Shown here in pieces: positions 8,480-8,600 of a DNA stretch of 8,600 nucleotides (position 1 is its first letter; every line of letters begins with the position of its first letter). The notes under the pieces are model-generated. The model had not been told where the DNA came from. It saw nothing but the letters and a program-made list of their open reading frames with translations, and ran no database searches. Both the position numbers and the translations under genes were made by a program. The stretch comes from Synergistales bacterium (lineage in GTDB: Bacteria > Synergistota > Synergistia > Synergistales > Aminobacteriaceae), in the NCBI GenBank assembly GCA_025997955.1, contig BNVH01000108.1, positions 1 to 8,600 of the forward strand, given 5' to 3'.

Positions 8480-8600
8480 CTACTCAGGACTTGACAGGCT
8501 AAGAGGAACGCCCATAAAAACAGACTGAAGACTGGCGAATACTTTTCTACCTTGTTTCTGTATGGTAGACATAGCGGCTCTGATTCGCGCGAATATGCTG
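8480..8600 (-). CDS. IS66-like transposase, C-terminal end (5' part outside window)
   Basis: On the minus strand an open frame enters from the right edge and ends at a TAG (8480-8482). The 39 visible residues read AAMSTIQKQGRKVFASLQ, then SVFMGVPLSLSSPE. They resemble the C-terminus of one group of IS66 transposases, which ends in a [YI]STxRKQGxNVxxALxSVFxGxP pattern. The DDE catalytic part would lie to the right of the window. It converges on the Rpn gene. The match is short and from memory, so another transposase family remains possible. Confidence 0.6.
   Translation of the reverse strand, partial: SIFARIRAAMSTIQKQGRKVFASLQSVFMGVPLSLSSPE

Noticed and set aside
8466..8528. Possible 20-residue peptide starting with MNYCNYSGLD after a GGAGGG
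   Set aside because: Most of it overlaps the minus-strand IS66-like transposase end, which is the better explanation; the purine-rich stretch before it is probably coincidental.

Overview
The window looks like part of a bacterial surface-glycan locus followed by accessory genes. Gene density, Shine-Dalgarno sites and short intergenic gaps are bacterial. Composition is moderate in GC, with a visibly more AT-rich stretch around the radical SAM gene. No rRNA, tRNA or housekeeping marker is present, so I do not name a taxon. The mix of glycan enzymes, repeat-rich genes, AAA/PD-(D/E)XK and Rpn-type genes and insertion sequences is what host-associated anaerobic bacteria often carry. That is context, not proof.

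Layout, left to right: (1) 1-294, the C-terminal end of a class I SAM methyltransferase, with a run of at least 11 G at the very edge and inside its reading frame. (2) 317-1633, an intact nucleotide-sugar (UDP-glucose/UDP-HexNAc type) dehydrogenase. (3) About 1640-3420, an IS607-family element with a MerR/serine-recombinase tnpA and a tnpB that overlap heavily in different frames. (4) 3426-4403, an FkbM-type methyltransferase interrupted in frame by 23 AG dinucleotides. (5) 4465-5433, a radical SAM protein whose start codon is followed at once by 13 AG dinucleotides. (6) 5590-7215, an AAA-like ATPase with a C-terminal PD-(D/E)XK nuclease-like domain. (7) 7222-8151, an Rpn-family PD-(D/E)XK nuclease. 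(8) 8152-8600, a non-coding stretch with a 99-bp inverted-repeat structure, followed by what appears to be the C-terminus of an IS66-like transposase on the minus strand.

The dehydrogenase would make a uronic-acid-type nucleotide sugar. The two methyltransferases and the radical SAM enzyme are of the kind that decorate sugars or glycans. Each of these three putative modification genes carries a long simple-sequence repeat in its coding frame, and none of the other genes does. All three read in frame in this copy. Adding or removing one AG unit in either AG tract would stop translation within a few to about sixty codons. The most notable reading of the window is therefore a cluster of candidate phase-variable (contingency) genes that could switch glycan decorations independently. 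The repeats are seen directly; switching is inferred.
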